DNA of 64,000 nucleotides from Coemansia sp. RSA 487 (lineage: Eukaryota; Kickxellomycota; Kickxellomycetes; Kickxellales; Kickxellaceae), in the NCBI GenBank assembly GCA_027577595.1, contig JANBRJ010000022.1, positions 124,001-188,000 on the forward strand, written 5' to 3'. Positions 41,378 to 51,096 of the stretch are shown here, in pieces; within the stretch, counting starts at the first letter, position 1, and each line of letters begins with the position of its first letter. The notes beneath the pieces were generated by a model. It worked only from the letters and a program-made list of their open reading frames with translations, was not told the origin of the DNA and made no database searches. The position numbers and the translations under genes are program-made.

Positions 41378-43230
41378 ATGTTGGTTTGGATGTGTTTCAA
41401 ACTCATGTCATTGTACATGGCCAGTGCTATCACAGCACTTTATTACATATGTAGATTCCTGGAAAACATTATAGATATGAGGGCAAAGTGGATAATATCT
41501 ATATATCGGATGATCCGCTATCTGCTGTTGATGCTCATAAAGCGGCACGTTCTTGGCCATGTTATCATGGGTTCTGGATTGCTTGATGGTAAAATCCGTA
41601 TAATTTCTGTTAATTCACAGGCTCTATTGCCATACGTTAACAAGATATTAGATCCAGTGGATGATACAGTGAATGAAATTGATAAAGATAACAATGGAAT
41701 TTCTGAGATCGCTAAAAGGAACTGGAGCAATTAGGATTATATAAAGTTTGTTTTAAAGATATGTAGTGGGTCTACACTATCTATTATCATAATAGCAGCG
41801 CTAGTTTAACCTGTATTTCAGTTCATTCTCGATAGATATAAAATGGGTGTTATTAGAGATATGCAAAACTCTTCCAACCTAGCACGCAAAGCAATTCAAA
41901 AATACATGTTAAATGAAATGCTCCAATGCGGATGTTCACTTTTAACATATAAACTAACGGACTATATCAGTAACTATGTATCAAAGAAGTGCCTTGAGAT
42001 TCGAACTAAACCATTTTTATTAAACGATTCATACATGCGCCATTGTCTTTCTTTGATGGCACCACTAGGCAGAAAATTTCCTAAGCATATAATAGCGGCA
42101 CTGAGGCAGTATCAGAGGACATACCGAATTTTTTGATAAAAAGTAATTCAGATATTCTGAATGCCGTATTGCCAATACATACAATCTGGACAAATGCACC
42201 GCTGTTGGTGATGGTTGCATCAATGCTTGTATGGGCGGATATGGAATATGAATCAGCCAGAACTCCTGCTTACTCGTCATTAGAGAAAATATAATCAAAG
42301 GTGCTGATTGATCAGGAACAGGCAGAATATATAATTGCAGATGGGAAAACGCTTATTCGTATATTTGATGTGGAGAAATATTTTACAGGGAGATATACAG
42401 ATGAAAAGGAAAACGTGATCTGTATTACATTGCCGCAATATTCGTTTAAGAACTACCCAACAATACTCCACAACATATGTTATAACGCTACAGCATCCAT
42501 GTCTGAATTGTTTGCTTCAACTCAAATTCAGATATTCTAACATAGGATATCATTCGTTGAGCTCGGTATTAATATGGAAATGACAGAAATATTAGCAGCT
42601 GGTATAGATAGTATTGCGACTTTCAAAGCTGATACTTTGAGCTTCGAAAGCAGGATCGAAAAATTTAGGTAGTACATAGAAATGGACGGCAAGAAGATGC
42701 TTGTTGAAAGTGCAACAGAGCCAGAAGCAGCAGCGGCCACCTACAGAGAAAATCGAATTCCGCAATTTCAGCATGAAGCATCGGGATAAGGAATGGGAAA
42801 GCCAAACTGGTCAATGAGCTTATTCCTCTATCTATGTATCACAAAGCCCAGACGAGACAATGCCTTTACTTTGAAAGTATTATCACATGGTCTTAACAGA
42901 TTTGCGGGTGGCAGACGCAGCGACAGAAACAGCAGGTGTTTGGTCTTTGTAGGCTATTGATGCGTAATCGTAGGATTGTTGTTCTGGATGAAGCTACACC
43001 AATATTTTGGCTTGGAAACCGACCAACGTATGCAAGGGCTAATTGGCTCTAAATTCAAAGACTGCACAGCGCTGAATATTGCACATTGTCTTGAAAATAT
43101 TATGAATAGCGGTTGTATTATCGTTATGAACGACGGTGTAATTGAAGAGGCCGGTACACCTGAAAACCTGATTCAAAGAAACGGACATTTTGCAGAGCTA
43201 GTCAAAGCAAACGACTTTGGACAATAGATT
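41378..43230 (+). pseudogene. ABCC (MRP/YCF1-type) ABC transporter pseudogene, C-terminal half
   Basis: Decayed coding sequence on the plus strand, in several frames with stops. Near 41555-41690 it reads like the end of nucleotide-binding domain 1 (GSGLLDGKIRIISVNSQALL). At 41843-42270 come parts of the second membrane domain (KYMLNEMLQCGCSLLTYKL; APLLVMVASMLVWA). The best piece is the end of domain 2 at about 42930-43227: FGLCRLLMRNRRIVVLDEAT, FKDCTALNIAHCLENIMNSG and VMNDGVIEEAGTPENLI, with Walker B and the H-loop region. The order of parts is that of a full ABCC exporter, but the first half is absent and no long frame survives, so it is a dead gene, not a transporter. Confidence 0.78.
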
Positions 43231-43520
43231 CATTTTTTGCATCAATACCTTGTATGGTTTTTATAACTGAAGATCCAAACTGTAGAAAATGGATAAATAG
43301 CGAGCAGAACCAGAACCAGTTTGTTTGCTCGTTTAAGGATTGAAAATACGAGACAGGCATTTTTAATGCTTGTGGCTTGCCATGTATGTGATTGGCTGAT
43401 TGAGCATTGTCATGAATCGAAAGTTGGACAAAAGCGATGCTTGGCTGGATTTTGAGGTACGATTCTACCTCTTTTCAACTTTGGCTTAAAGCATCCAAAT
43501 AAATAGTACATACTTTGAAA

Positions 43521-44580
43521 ATGGTAACGCATCCATCCGCATAAACATTGTTGGAGTTATTGTTGTTGTTGTTGCAGAAGGACCTTTAGCGTGCTGGTGT
43601 CGAAAGGAGGATTCGAGACGAACGGATGGAGGTGGGGAAGTGGATTCTGTAGACGATGGATTCGCCAGTCTAAAAGGATGCGATCAGGATACTATAACAG
43701 CCACAGCGTTTCTAATGGATTCGTTGTCTTGGTTGCAATTGTGTCACTCAGCCATTGCCCTACCCTTTAGCAAATCGCAATTGGAGGTTTTTTTCGAATT
43801 GGCTTTGCAGATGCGTGAAATTCGAAACTGCTTTATTTCTGAAACGGCAAATAGCACAAGCCCGCTCTTATAACTTGGCGCTACATCAGTTTGTAGTCAT
43901 TACTTTAGCAGGGCTATCAGCTGGCTGCTTTTTTACGCTCTTCATGCGTTAGAAAGCGAAAAGATTGCTAATTTGGTTGCCAATGTACTTTGGCGGTATG
44001 GAATGGGAATCTGCGGACAATACGAAAGCATAAGGCTCACGTTTTTGGAGGAGCATCGTTCTGACAAGGAGATACTTTACAAACAGCCAGAACGTTTGGC
44101 TTGGAAAACCGCGTTATTATCTACTCATTTATTTAACAGCACGCGCAGTTTAAAGGTCCAATTGCAACAACATAATACATGTTCGTTGTTTTTTATCTGC
44201 TCCACTGGGAGATGTTCAAATCATATCAGCTAATTTTGTTTCGTACATTGCTACCTTGTATTTCACCCTTTGCTCTTTTGTAGGCTGGAAAACCTACTGT
44301 ACCCAAGAACAAGAAGAAGTGGTCGAAGGGCAAGGTCCAGGACAAGGCCAACAACGCCGTTTACTTCAACGCCGAGACTCTCGCCAAGCTCGAGAAGGAG
44401 GTTCCGGCCTATAAGCTGATCACTCCTTCGGTTCTTGTCGACCGCCTGCGCATCAACGGCTCGCTTGCCCGCAGTGCTCTGCGTGAGCTCGCTGCCCGTG
44501 GCTCCATCCGCCTGGTCTCTGCTCACAACTCGCAGCTCATCTACACCCGCGCCACTGCTCCTGTTACCGCCGAGGCATAA
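43521..44580 (+). CDS. RPS25: 40S ribosomal protein eS25
   Basis: Exon 2, 44284-44580, is unmistakable: [60 protein letters not shown] and [14 protein letters not shown]. Its codons are highly biased to C/G third positions. It follows TTTTGTAG and has no ATG in frame, so an upstream exon is needed. The best candidate is the bare start codon at 43521-43523 followed at once by donor GTAACG, giving [14 protein letters not shown] after a 760-base intron, 99 residues in all. Introns directly after ATG are common in fungal ribosomal protein genes. eS25 sits in the small subunit head and contacts viral and cellular IRES elements. Exon 2 is sure, exon 1 tentative. Confidence 0.88.
43524..44283 (+). 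other. proposed 760-base intron of RPS25
   Basis: GTAACG at 43524 to TTTTGTAG at 44283. It is the longest intron I infer in the window, in a highly expressed gene. Short open frames near 43640-43955 have no recognisable family. I looked for C/D or H/ACA snoRNA boxes, often found in such introns, and saw no convincing set. Confidence 0.45.
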
Positions 44581-46346
44581 GCCAAAGCACTGGAGGACTG
44601 GGGGCCAAATCGTGGTCTATCCTTCTTTTGATCTATAGCTCGCTTTTCTTTTCTTGTAGTTTTAAAATGAGAAAGAAAGAAAGTGTGCGTTTATCAAAAA
44701 AAGTCAGCTATTTTATTATTGTGTGGGAGTATCTAAACGTACTCTCCGAGTTACACATGTATAATTAATTTGGGTGAAAAGTAACCTTTTGATACTGGCT
44801 TTGTGTATCGGTCAAAGCTGACACCACGTAATCTTAGTTTCATTCAGTATGATGCTGCAAATATTTTGAGGATAATAATATTACATTGAACACTTATAAT
44901 ACATAAACACAAAATATCTAGCATGAAAAACGGACGCATGATAACCTTAACCTATATAAATTCGTACAAAGATACAGCTGAAAGCATTAGTAATACCACT
45001 GCACTACAATATTCATTGTAAAAGTATTGTACATACAGGTCTTCGTAATGGCGGATGCTGGGAGATATGTTCAGTAGTTGTTTGGTAAGCAAAAAGGTTA
45101 TGCATCAAGCTTGCAATCAGTAGCAGAACTGGCATTCTATTTGGTTCATCATTACCTGCCCAGGTAGGTTGACACCATCCACTATTCAAAGGAGAAAAAT
45201 ATAGCAGCTTGAGAGCTTGAAAAGGAGTAGATACATACAACTTACTCTAGCGCATTCCAAAATCCTTTTAACAACAGTAACAACCGTTGTGTATTCAAGT
45301 AGAGTGAGCGCTACACGATCCTAAAGAGAAGCTAACAGAAGCAACGCAAGAAAACATTATTCGATTAGCGGTAATGTAATAAGAAATAGTGCAAGCTAAA
45401 GTTGACGCGTTACGCTATCAAGAGAGTGGAAATAACGTAAACATAGTTGCTCAGATGGTGATGCATGTTTTGGTATAATCATAAGATATCATACAAATAT
45501 GGTAGGTAAAATTTTCATCAAGGCAACAATAGACATAATGCACTGGCTCTTAATTACAGATGATGCCGTACCTCTAGTTTGGAAGAATGATTTCACTACA
45601 GCGAACAGCATAGCAACCAAATTCAATGTCGCCAGCCTAAAAACACGTAAACAAACAGACCACCACAAGAGTGCAACATAATAACTTGCGATTTAGTAAA
45701 AAATATGTGTAAATTACATATCCGAGGGTCAGTAAATAGGTAGACGTATAGCAGATCAGAAACGAGGAATTTCATTTGAAGCACAATGATTTGCCTCAAC
45801 ACAGTAGACAGCGAGGGACCGATGATTAAGTGTCCCGCGTCACATTCAGGCCAAATAGGATGTACTTTTCATCACCTCCACAAGAAGGAAAAAGCTGGCA
45901 AAAAAGGACTCTTTCGCCGGTACGCTTAAAATAAAATAGCAAATCTAGAAACAAGCACATACCTGTAGCAATCTATTTACACGAGCATTTAAAACATAAA
46001 AAACGAGTATGGATGAAGAAAATAAAAGAGAAAAGAGAAAAGAGAAAAGGGAAAAGGGAAAAGAGAAAAGCTTGCTCCTTCGACTGAAAAAGGCATAAAT
46101 AGGATTTTTCCATTAGAAAATTTTTTCACCTGATTCAGCTCTCTTTGCCTGAAAAAAACGGATCGGTTCTCCCGCAGATCACATAATCCGTTGATTATTT
46201 TTGTTGCTGTGGCTGCGGTATAACTTGGCTTTAGTTTATAACAGGTGTGTTTCTTGGCTAGCGTTTACAGCCTTCTTTATCTCAGTTAAATTATAAGCTT
46301 TGTTTGTGTCATCTAGTTGATAATAACACAAACGTACTTCTGGATA
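44581..46346. other. 1.8-kb AT-rich spacer between RPS25 and SWI5
   Basis: No supported gene. Contains the RPS25 terminator region, small open frames without resemblance (45013-45240 minus; 45499-45681 plus), and a purine tract at about 46027-46070. Possibly decayed mobile DNA, judging by the neighbourhood. Confidence 0.4.
46027..46070. repeat. polypurine (GAGAAAA)n tract
   Basis: Seven or so near copies of AGAGAAA/AGGGAAA with no pyrimidines, about 280 bases upstream of SWI5. Confidence 0.8.
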
Positions 46347-46763
46347 ATGGATGCTTCGCCAAGCAAGCGCAGCAGAAAAGCAACGCGTCAGACTGGAGAA
46401 GCGGTGCAGTCTGACAACCTTACCAACCTCACCTCTAGCCTTATGTCCAAAGAAATACCAGCAGACAAAGACAACACGCCTTTGTTTACATTAGAAGACG
46501 AGAAGAACAAGGAGCTTGACGAGTCTATTAGCGCTCTCCGCCGAGAACTGGACACGCTGGCAAAGAAAAAGGAAGCATTACTCAGCGAAGAAGACATGTC
46601 CCTGGAGAAAGCCCACTTAATGAATGATGAGCATATCGATCGCTTGCACCGCTACAACGATATTAAGGACTCTGGACAGATCCTGTTTGGAAAGCTCGCG
46701 GAACTAAAGGGCAAAACTGTCAAAGAAATATATGAAGAATACGGCGTTAACCTAAAGGATTAA
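46347..46763 (+). CDS. SWI5: Swi5-family recombination mediator
   Basis: 138 residues from ATG 46347 (an in-frame frame opening at 46317 is not an ATG). The C-terminal part has the Swi5 pattern: a coiled coil (ISALRRELDTLAKKKEALL) followed by HIDRLHRYNDIKDSGQILFG and KLAELKGKTVKEIYEEYGVN. Swi5 with Sfr1 stimulates Rad51/Dmc1 strand exchange in homologous recombination. The N-terminus is charged and disordered. Confidence 0.85.
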   Translation: MDASPSKRSRKATRQTGEAVQSDNLTNLTSSLMSKEIPADKDNTPLFTLEDEKNKELDESISALRRELDTLAKKKEALLSEEDMSLEKAHLMNDEHIDRLHRYNDIKDSGQILFGKLAELKGKTVKEIYEEYGVNLKD

Positions 46764-46934
46764 TCATATAGTAGCCATCAAATCACGGGAACCACCAAAA
46801 AAATACAACCAAGTTTTTTTGATGACCAAAGTTATTTTCTCCTTTCTTTTCTCCAGTTGCGTGTTCTTCATTCCGCTTTCAGCCTTTTTGATTTTTGTAT
46901 ACTTTCGCATACTCTTTGTATTTCTGCTAATAAA

Positions 46935-48905
46935 ATGCCCTGGACTCCAACAGGCACAAACAATGTGCCACTCGGTCGCCCCAATCGACTCGCAGCACGT
47001 GGCATTTCTGACGAACCCCGGATTCAGGACCTGTCGCTGGAAGCCATTGGTAGTAGCGTTGTCTCGCGTGATAATTCCAGCGCATATGGTGGCGCAAGTA
47101 TGTCGACACTTAATGTGGTTGACCCAAATAGTGCGGTTGAGCGTGCGCGGGCTATTGCCAACTCGATGCTTGGCAGCAATCCAATTCAGCCCTCGCAACC
47201 GCTGTCTGCTGCAAGCGCCAACGATTCGGACGCGGGTGAGCGCAAGCGACCGCGCAAGAATCGGTGGGGCGCAAAAGATATGACTACAACGGCTCAAGCT
47301 GCTCTGACCGGCACGATGAGTAAAGAGCAGATAGAGAATTACGCAGCTGTGCTCCGCATCGATGAAATTACCCGTAGACTGAAGAGCGGCGATGTTGTGC
47401 CGCCAGACGGTCAGCGCTCGCCATCGCCACCACCAAAGTACAACAGCGAGGGAAAGAGAACAAACACGCGTGAGCATCGCTATCGGCGCAAGCTGGAAGA
47501 GGAGCGCATGCGGCTAGTGGAAGAGCAGCTTAAACGCAATCCAGACTACCGGCCTCCGTCAGACTATCGCCGGAGATCACGGTTTTCTGATAAGGTGTTT
47601 ATTCCTGTTGACGAAAATCCAGGACTCAACTTTATTGGCCTTCTCATTGGCCCGCGAGGCAACACGCTCAAAAAGATCGAAGGCGACTCTGGATCAAAGA
47701 TCTCGATCCGTGGCAAAGGCTCGATAAAGGAGGGCAAGCGACGCGACGATGCACACATCCCAGGTGCAGACGAAGAGCTGCATTGCCATATCGTTGCTGA
47801 TTCGGAGGAAAAAGTCAAAAGGGGCGTGCGTCTAGTACGCGAAATAATTGAGAAAGCCTGCGTCACCCCCGAAGGACACAACGACTTGAAGCGCAACCAG
47901 CTGCGCGAACTGGCCGCATTAAACGGCACACTGCGTGACGACGAGGGCCAAGTGTGCACAAACTGTGGACAGACTGGGCACCGTCAGTGGGCGTGTCCTG
48001 ACCGCCCCAACGTCACACTGAACTTAGTGTGTCGCGTATGCAATGGTAAGGGACATCTTGCTCGCGATTGTAATCTCCGCCACGATCCAGAAGCTTTGCA
48101 GCGTGCACGCGAAAGAGACCAGCAGCTGAATACAGAGTACCTTAGCCTGATGGCAGAACTTGGCGAGTCTGTCCCTCCAGGCGCCCAAACCACAGAGCCT
48201 GGCCCAGCAAATGGCCACAAGACGCCCGGATCAGAACCACATCGAGTAAACGGAGAAACTGCAGCTCCAGAAAGCGGCCGTGCATCTGCCTTATCACAGA
48301 ACCAGAGCGATATGCGATCTCCAGGATCTGCGCCATGGCTGCGAGATAATGCATCGCCTGCAAACGACCACGGTCCACACAGAACCAACTCTGCTAGATC
48401 ATATCGATCACGCTCACCGCCTCCGCCACGCTCCCTTGATCCGCCGCCGATGCCACCATGGATGCGGAATAGACCGCCTAACAAATACTACAGCTACCAT
48501 GCTGCCTATTGTGGCAGTGGGAACAGGAATGTAGGCCGTGATAGCTATGGAGGCGATCCAGAGCTATCTGCTCAGTATCAGGCATATTCATCTGGAACAT
48601 TACCACCACTGCCACAGCCACCAGCATCGTGGGCAGGCCAACAGCAAGAGTATCATCCTGTACATATGGCGAATTCACAGACATCAAACGGTGACGGTTC
48701 TGCTGAAGGATACTATGCCCAACAACAACAGCAGCAGCAGCAGGTGTATTACGCGTATGAGGGCGATAACATCAACACTAGCAACACTGTGCATCAGCCA
48801 CCACCACCTTCAGCTCCTCCTCCTCCTCCTCCTCCTCCTCCAGCTATAGATCCTCCCCCACCACCACCATCTCTGCCACCACCGCCACCACCACCCCCTC
48901 AGTAG
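46935..48905 (+). CDS. MSL5: branchpoint-binding protein (SF1/BBP)
   Basis: 656 residues from ATG 46935; upstream in-frame codons begin at a TTG. Domains in order: SF1 helix-hairpin region with KRPRKNRWG near residue 102; STAR-type KH domain with VFIPVDENPGLNFIGLLIGP and RGNTLKKIEGDSGSKISIRG, followed by the QUA2-like region; two CCHC zinc knuckles (CTNCGQTGHRQWAC and CRVCNGKGHLARDC). A long Pro/Ser-rich tail ends in Pro runs. BBP binds the intron branchpoint sequence and bridges U1 snRNP and U2AF in the commitment complex. The polyproline tail is typical of the family and can bind FBP11/Prp40 WW domains. Confidence 0.95.
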   Translation: MPWTPTGTNNVPLGRPNRLAARGISDEPRIQDLSLEAIGSSVVSRDNSSAYGGASMSTLNVVDPNSAVERARAIANSMLGSNPIQPSQPLSAASANDSDAGERKRPRKNRWGAKDMTTTAQAALTGTMSKEQIENYAAVLRIDEITRRLKSGDVVPPDGQRSPSPPPKYNSEGKRTNTREHRYRRKLEEERMRLVEEQLKRNPDYRPPSDYRRRSRFSDKVFIPVDENPGLNFIGLLIGPRGNTLKKIEGDSGSKISIRGKGSIKEGKRRDDAHIPGADEELHCHIVADSEEKVKRGVRLVREIIEKACVTPEGHNDLKRNQLRELAALNGTLRDDEGQVCTNCGQTGHRQWACPDRPNVTLNLVCRVCNGKGHLARDCNLRHDPEALQRARERDQQLNTEYLSLMAELGESVPPGAQTTEPGPANGHKTPGSEPHRVNGETAAPESGRASALSQNQSDMRSPGSAPWLRDNASPANDHGPHRTNSARSYRSRSPPPPRSLDPPPMPPWMRNRPPNKYYSYHAAYCGSGNRNVGRDSYGGDPELSAQYQAYSSGTLPPLPQPPASWAGQQQEYHPVHMANSQTSNGDGSAEGYYAQQQQQQQQVYYAYEGDNINTSNTVHQPPPPSAPPPPPPPPPAIDPPPPPPSLPPPPPPPPQ

Positions 48906-49201
48906 CTCTGCAAGATGAAACCACATCTGATTCGATAGCATGAGTAGATTCTGTATTATCCGCTTGGTCATCCGCTATCTTGGTTACAGGCTATTTCTGC
49001 TTAAAATTTCACCCTATCAATCCAATCACTGATTATCAACTTTGGCTTTTTGATCCTTCTACGGATAAAAAAAATTAAAAATAAAACTGTATCCAAGTCA
49101 GGAACTTTTTCTCCTTTCTTCCGCTGGAATTTCAATAATATTTATACTCTTTGTAGACATTACCTTTACTTTCATTATCAACGTGCAGTATAGAACAGAA
49201 C
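48906..49201. other. spacer BBP / RPE
   Basis: About 296 bases, A/T-rich, BBP terminator and RPE promoter; nothing specific seen. Confidence 0.4.
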
Positions 49202-49873
49202 ATGGTTGTAGCCAAGATTGCGCCTTCTTTGCTTTCCAGCGACTTTGCACGGCTGGCTGAGGAATGCGAGAGAATGCTGTCGCTCGGCGCTGATTACCTG
49301 CACATGGACGTCATGGACGGACATTTTGTTCCCAACCTGACGCTTGGAGCACCGATAATCAAATGCCTCCGTCCTCACACCAAGGGGTTCCTGGACTGCC
49401 ATCTTATGGTCAGCAACCCAGAACAGTGGGTCGACGACTTTGCCAAGGCTGGTGCCGACCTGTTTTGCTTCCATTACGAGGCAACCAAGGATCCAATGGC
49501 TCTTATAGACGATATTCACGCCAAGGGCATGAAGGCTGGAATAGCTATAAAGCCCAAGACGCCAACCGACGTAGTATACGAGTTTGCGCCAAAGCTCGAC
49601 CAGGTCCTTGTCATGACGGTCGAGCCTGGATTCGGCGGTCAGTCGTTTATGCCAGGGTGCATGGAAAAGGTCAGAGAGCTTCGCAAGAGATTCCCTGACC
49701 TCGATATCGAGGTCGATGGTGGACTTGATCCTGAAAACATCAAATTTGCTGCTGAAGCTGGTGCAAATGTGATTGTTGCTGGATCTTCCATCTTTAAAGC
49801 CCAGTCACCGGGCGATGTCATTTCGTTGTTCCGCACAACAGTCAACGATGCCCAGCCCAGCGCTGCATCGTGA
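49202..49873 (+). CDS. RPE1: ribulose-phosphate 3-epimerase
   Basis: 223 residues from ATG 49202, single exon. The TIM-barrel motifs are intact: [40 protein letters not shown] (metal-binding His and Asp), [36 protein letters not shown] and [11 protein letters not shown]. It interconverts ribulose 5-phosphate and xylulose 5-phosphate in the pentose phosphate pathway. Length and motif spacing are normal. Confidence 0.97.
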   Translation: MVVAKIAPSLLSSDFARLAEECERMLSLGADYLHMDVMDGHFVPNLTLGAPIIKCLRPHTKGFLDCHLMVSNPEQWVDDFAKAGADLFCFHYEATKDPMALIDDIHAKGMKAGIAIKPKTPTDVVYEFAPKLDQVLVMTVEPGFGGQSFMPGCMEKVRELRKRFPDLDIEVDGGLDPENIKFAAEAGANVIVAGSSIFKAQSPGDVISLFRTTVNDAQPSAAS

Positions 49874-50038
49874 TAACGTTCTGATATAAGGGTACTATTT
49901 TGATTGAATAAGAATGCTTTAAAGCTACAGTACACGATGAAAAATGGCGAGAGTTGTGAGATAGATATGGTGTTTGTATTTGAAGTTTCCGGCTGACCAA
50001 ATATAAAATAAAGAATATAAAGCCGATTTTCTGTTTAT

Positions 50039-50617
50039 TTAGCTAAACTGTTCATACGCATCTCGTAACTCTCGTCTAAGGTGGTTTATATTCTGCTCGT
50101 AGCCTTGCATTTGGCGCATCATCATCAGTTCACGATCAGTCCAGCTGTCATTCCTCGGCAATGGATATCCAAGCCATTCAGTGTTAATACGTGGAATCTG
50201 ATGTCTGTAAGTATTCACTACTTGTCTTCTAAGACGCTCTCTCATTTCGATATAGTGCAAGTATGTCACATCTCTGAAGCGCTCGATTGGTATATTCTCT
50301 TCTGTTATACTTGTAGATATGTCTGCTACGCTACCACTCGTGTCGCTGTTTAGCTGAGAACCCAAACTCCTGCCTCTGCTGCGAGTGTCGCCGCCACTGT
50401 TGTTGTTTAGAAAGCTTTGAAACCAGTTTCTTATGCGCACATTAAGAGTAGAAACCCTGTTTGTTAACGCGGGCTTGAAAATGGTGTATGCTATATACAA
50501 GGCTACTGTGGAGATACCAATGGTTGCAAGCCGCGACATTTTAGTAGGTTGTAATCGATGTGATGAAAAGTAAATGGAAAAATGTTTAGAGTAGAATCTA
50601 AATGCTGCCTGGGTCAT
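50039..50617 (-). CDS. small membrane-anchored protein, unrecognised
   Basis: 192 residues from ATG 50617, or 166 from ATG 50539. The second start, SRLATIGISTVALYIAYTIF, begins with a plausible membrane anchor and I favour it; the longer form adds MTQAAFRFYSKHFSIYFSSH, possibly a targeting peptide. The middle is Ser/Asn-rich, and the C-terminal half is charged with many Arg (IEMRERLRRQVVNTYRHQIP; MMMRQMQGYEQNINHLRREL), likely a coiled coil. I recognise no family. The single-anchor, coiled-coil layout would fit an organelle outer-membrane protein, but that is inference only. Confidence 0.65.
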   Translation of the reverse strand: MTQAAFRFYSKHFSIYFSSHRLQPTKMSRLATIGISTVALYIAYTIFKPALTNRVSTLNVRIRNWFQSFLNNNSGGDTRSRGRSLGSQLNSDTSGSVADISTSITEENIPIERFRDVTYLHYIEMRERLRRQVVNTYRHQIPRINTEWLGYPLPRNDSWTDRELMMMRQMQGYEQNINHLRRELRDAYEQFS

Positions 50618-51096
50618 TAGTCTTTTATACTAGGATCGTTAGTACACGAGCCAAGCGATAGCAACTGCTTCTAATGCTCAGATGTTGATTTATGATATCA
50701 AAACAAAAATATACAAAGAAATATTTTCACTGGCTTCTTGTAGCCCCTTGCAAGCCTAAATGCATATATACTCGATTACAAAACCTAAAGATTTCTCGCA
50801 CCCTTCTTGCCAAGTAGAAAAGAGGCAGTTTCAGAAAGCTTGGTGTCGTTTTTCTGGGGTTACTCTTTCTTCGCTGGACCAACTTCAAACATCAGAAATA
50901 TTGACAGGCACTTTGCAAATGTATCTAAAGTTTGAATTAAAAATCTATGGAAGTTCACAAAACAGAAAAGAACAGAAAATTCAATTCCACAGATAAAAGG
51001 TCAATCTATGGAGTGTGGAATCCAAAGAAACGTCCAAAGGACCCGTGAGTGAGCTACACAAATGACTCCTTTTCCAGCAGGCGCTTCTTTTCCTTT
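50618..51096. other. spacer before the tRNase Z 3' end
   Basis: 479 bases, AT-rich, holding the small protein's promoter and the tRNase Z 3' flank. No gene seen. Confidence 0.4.

Noticed and set aside
43412-43458. Alternative first exon of RPS25 (ATG then 15 codons to a good GTACGA donor)
   Set aside because: It would add acidic, Trp-containing residues foreign to eS25; the bare ATG at 43521 gives a more typical basic N-terminus.
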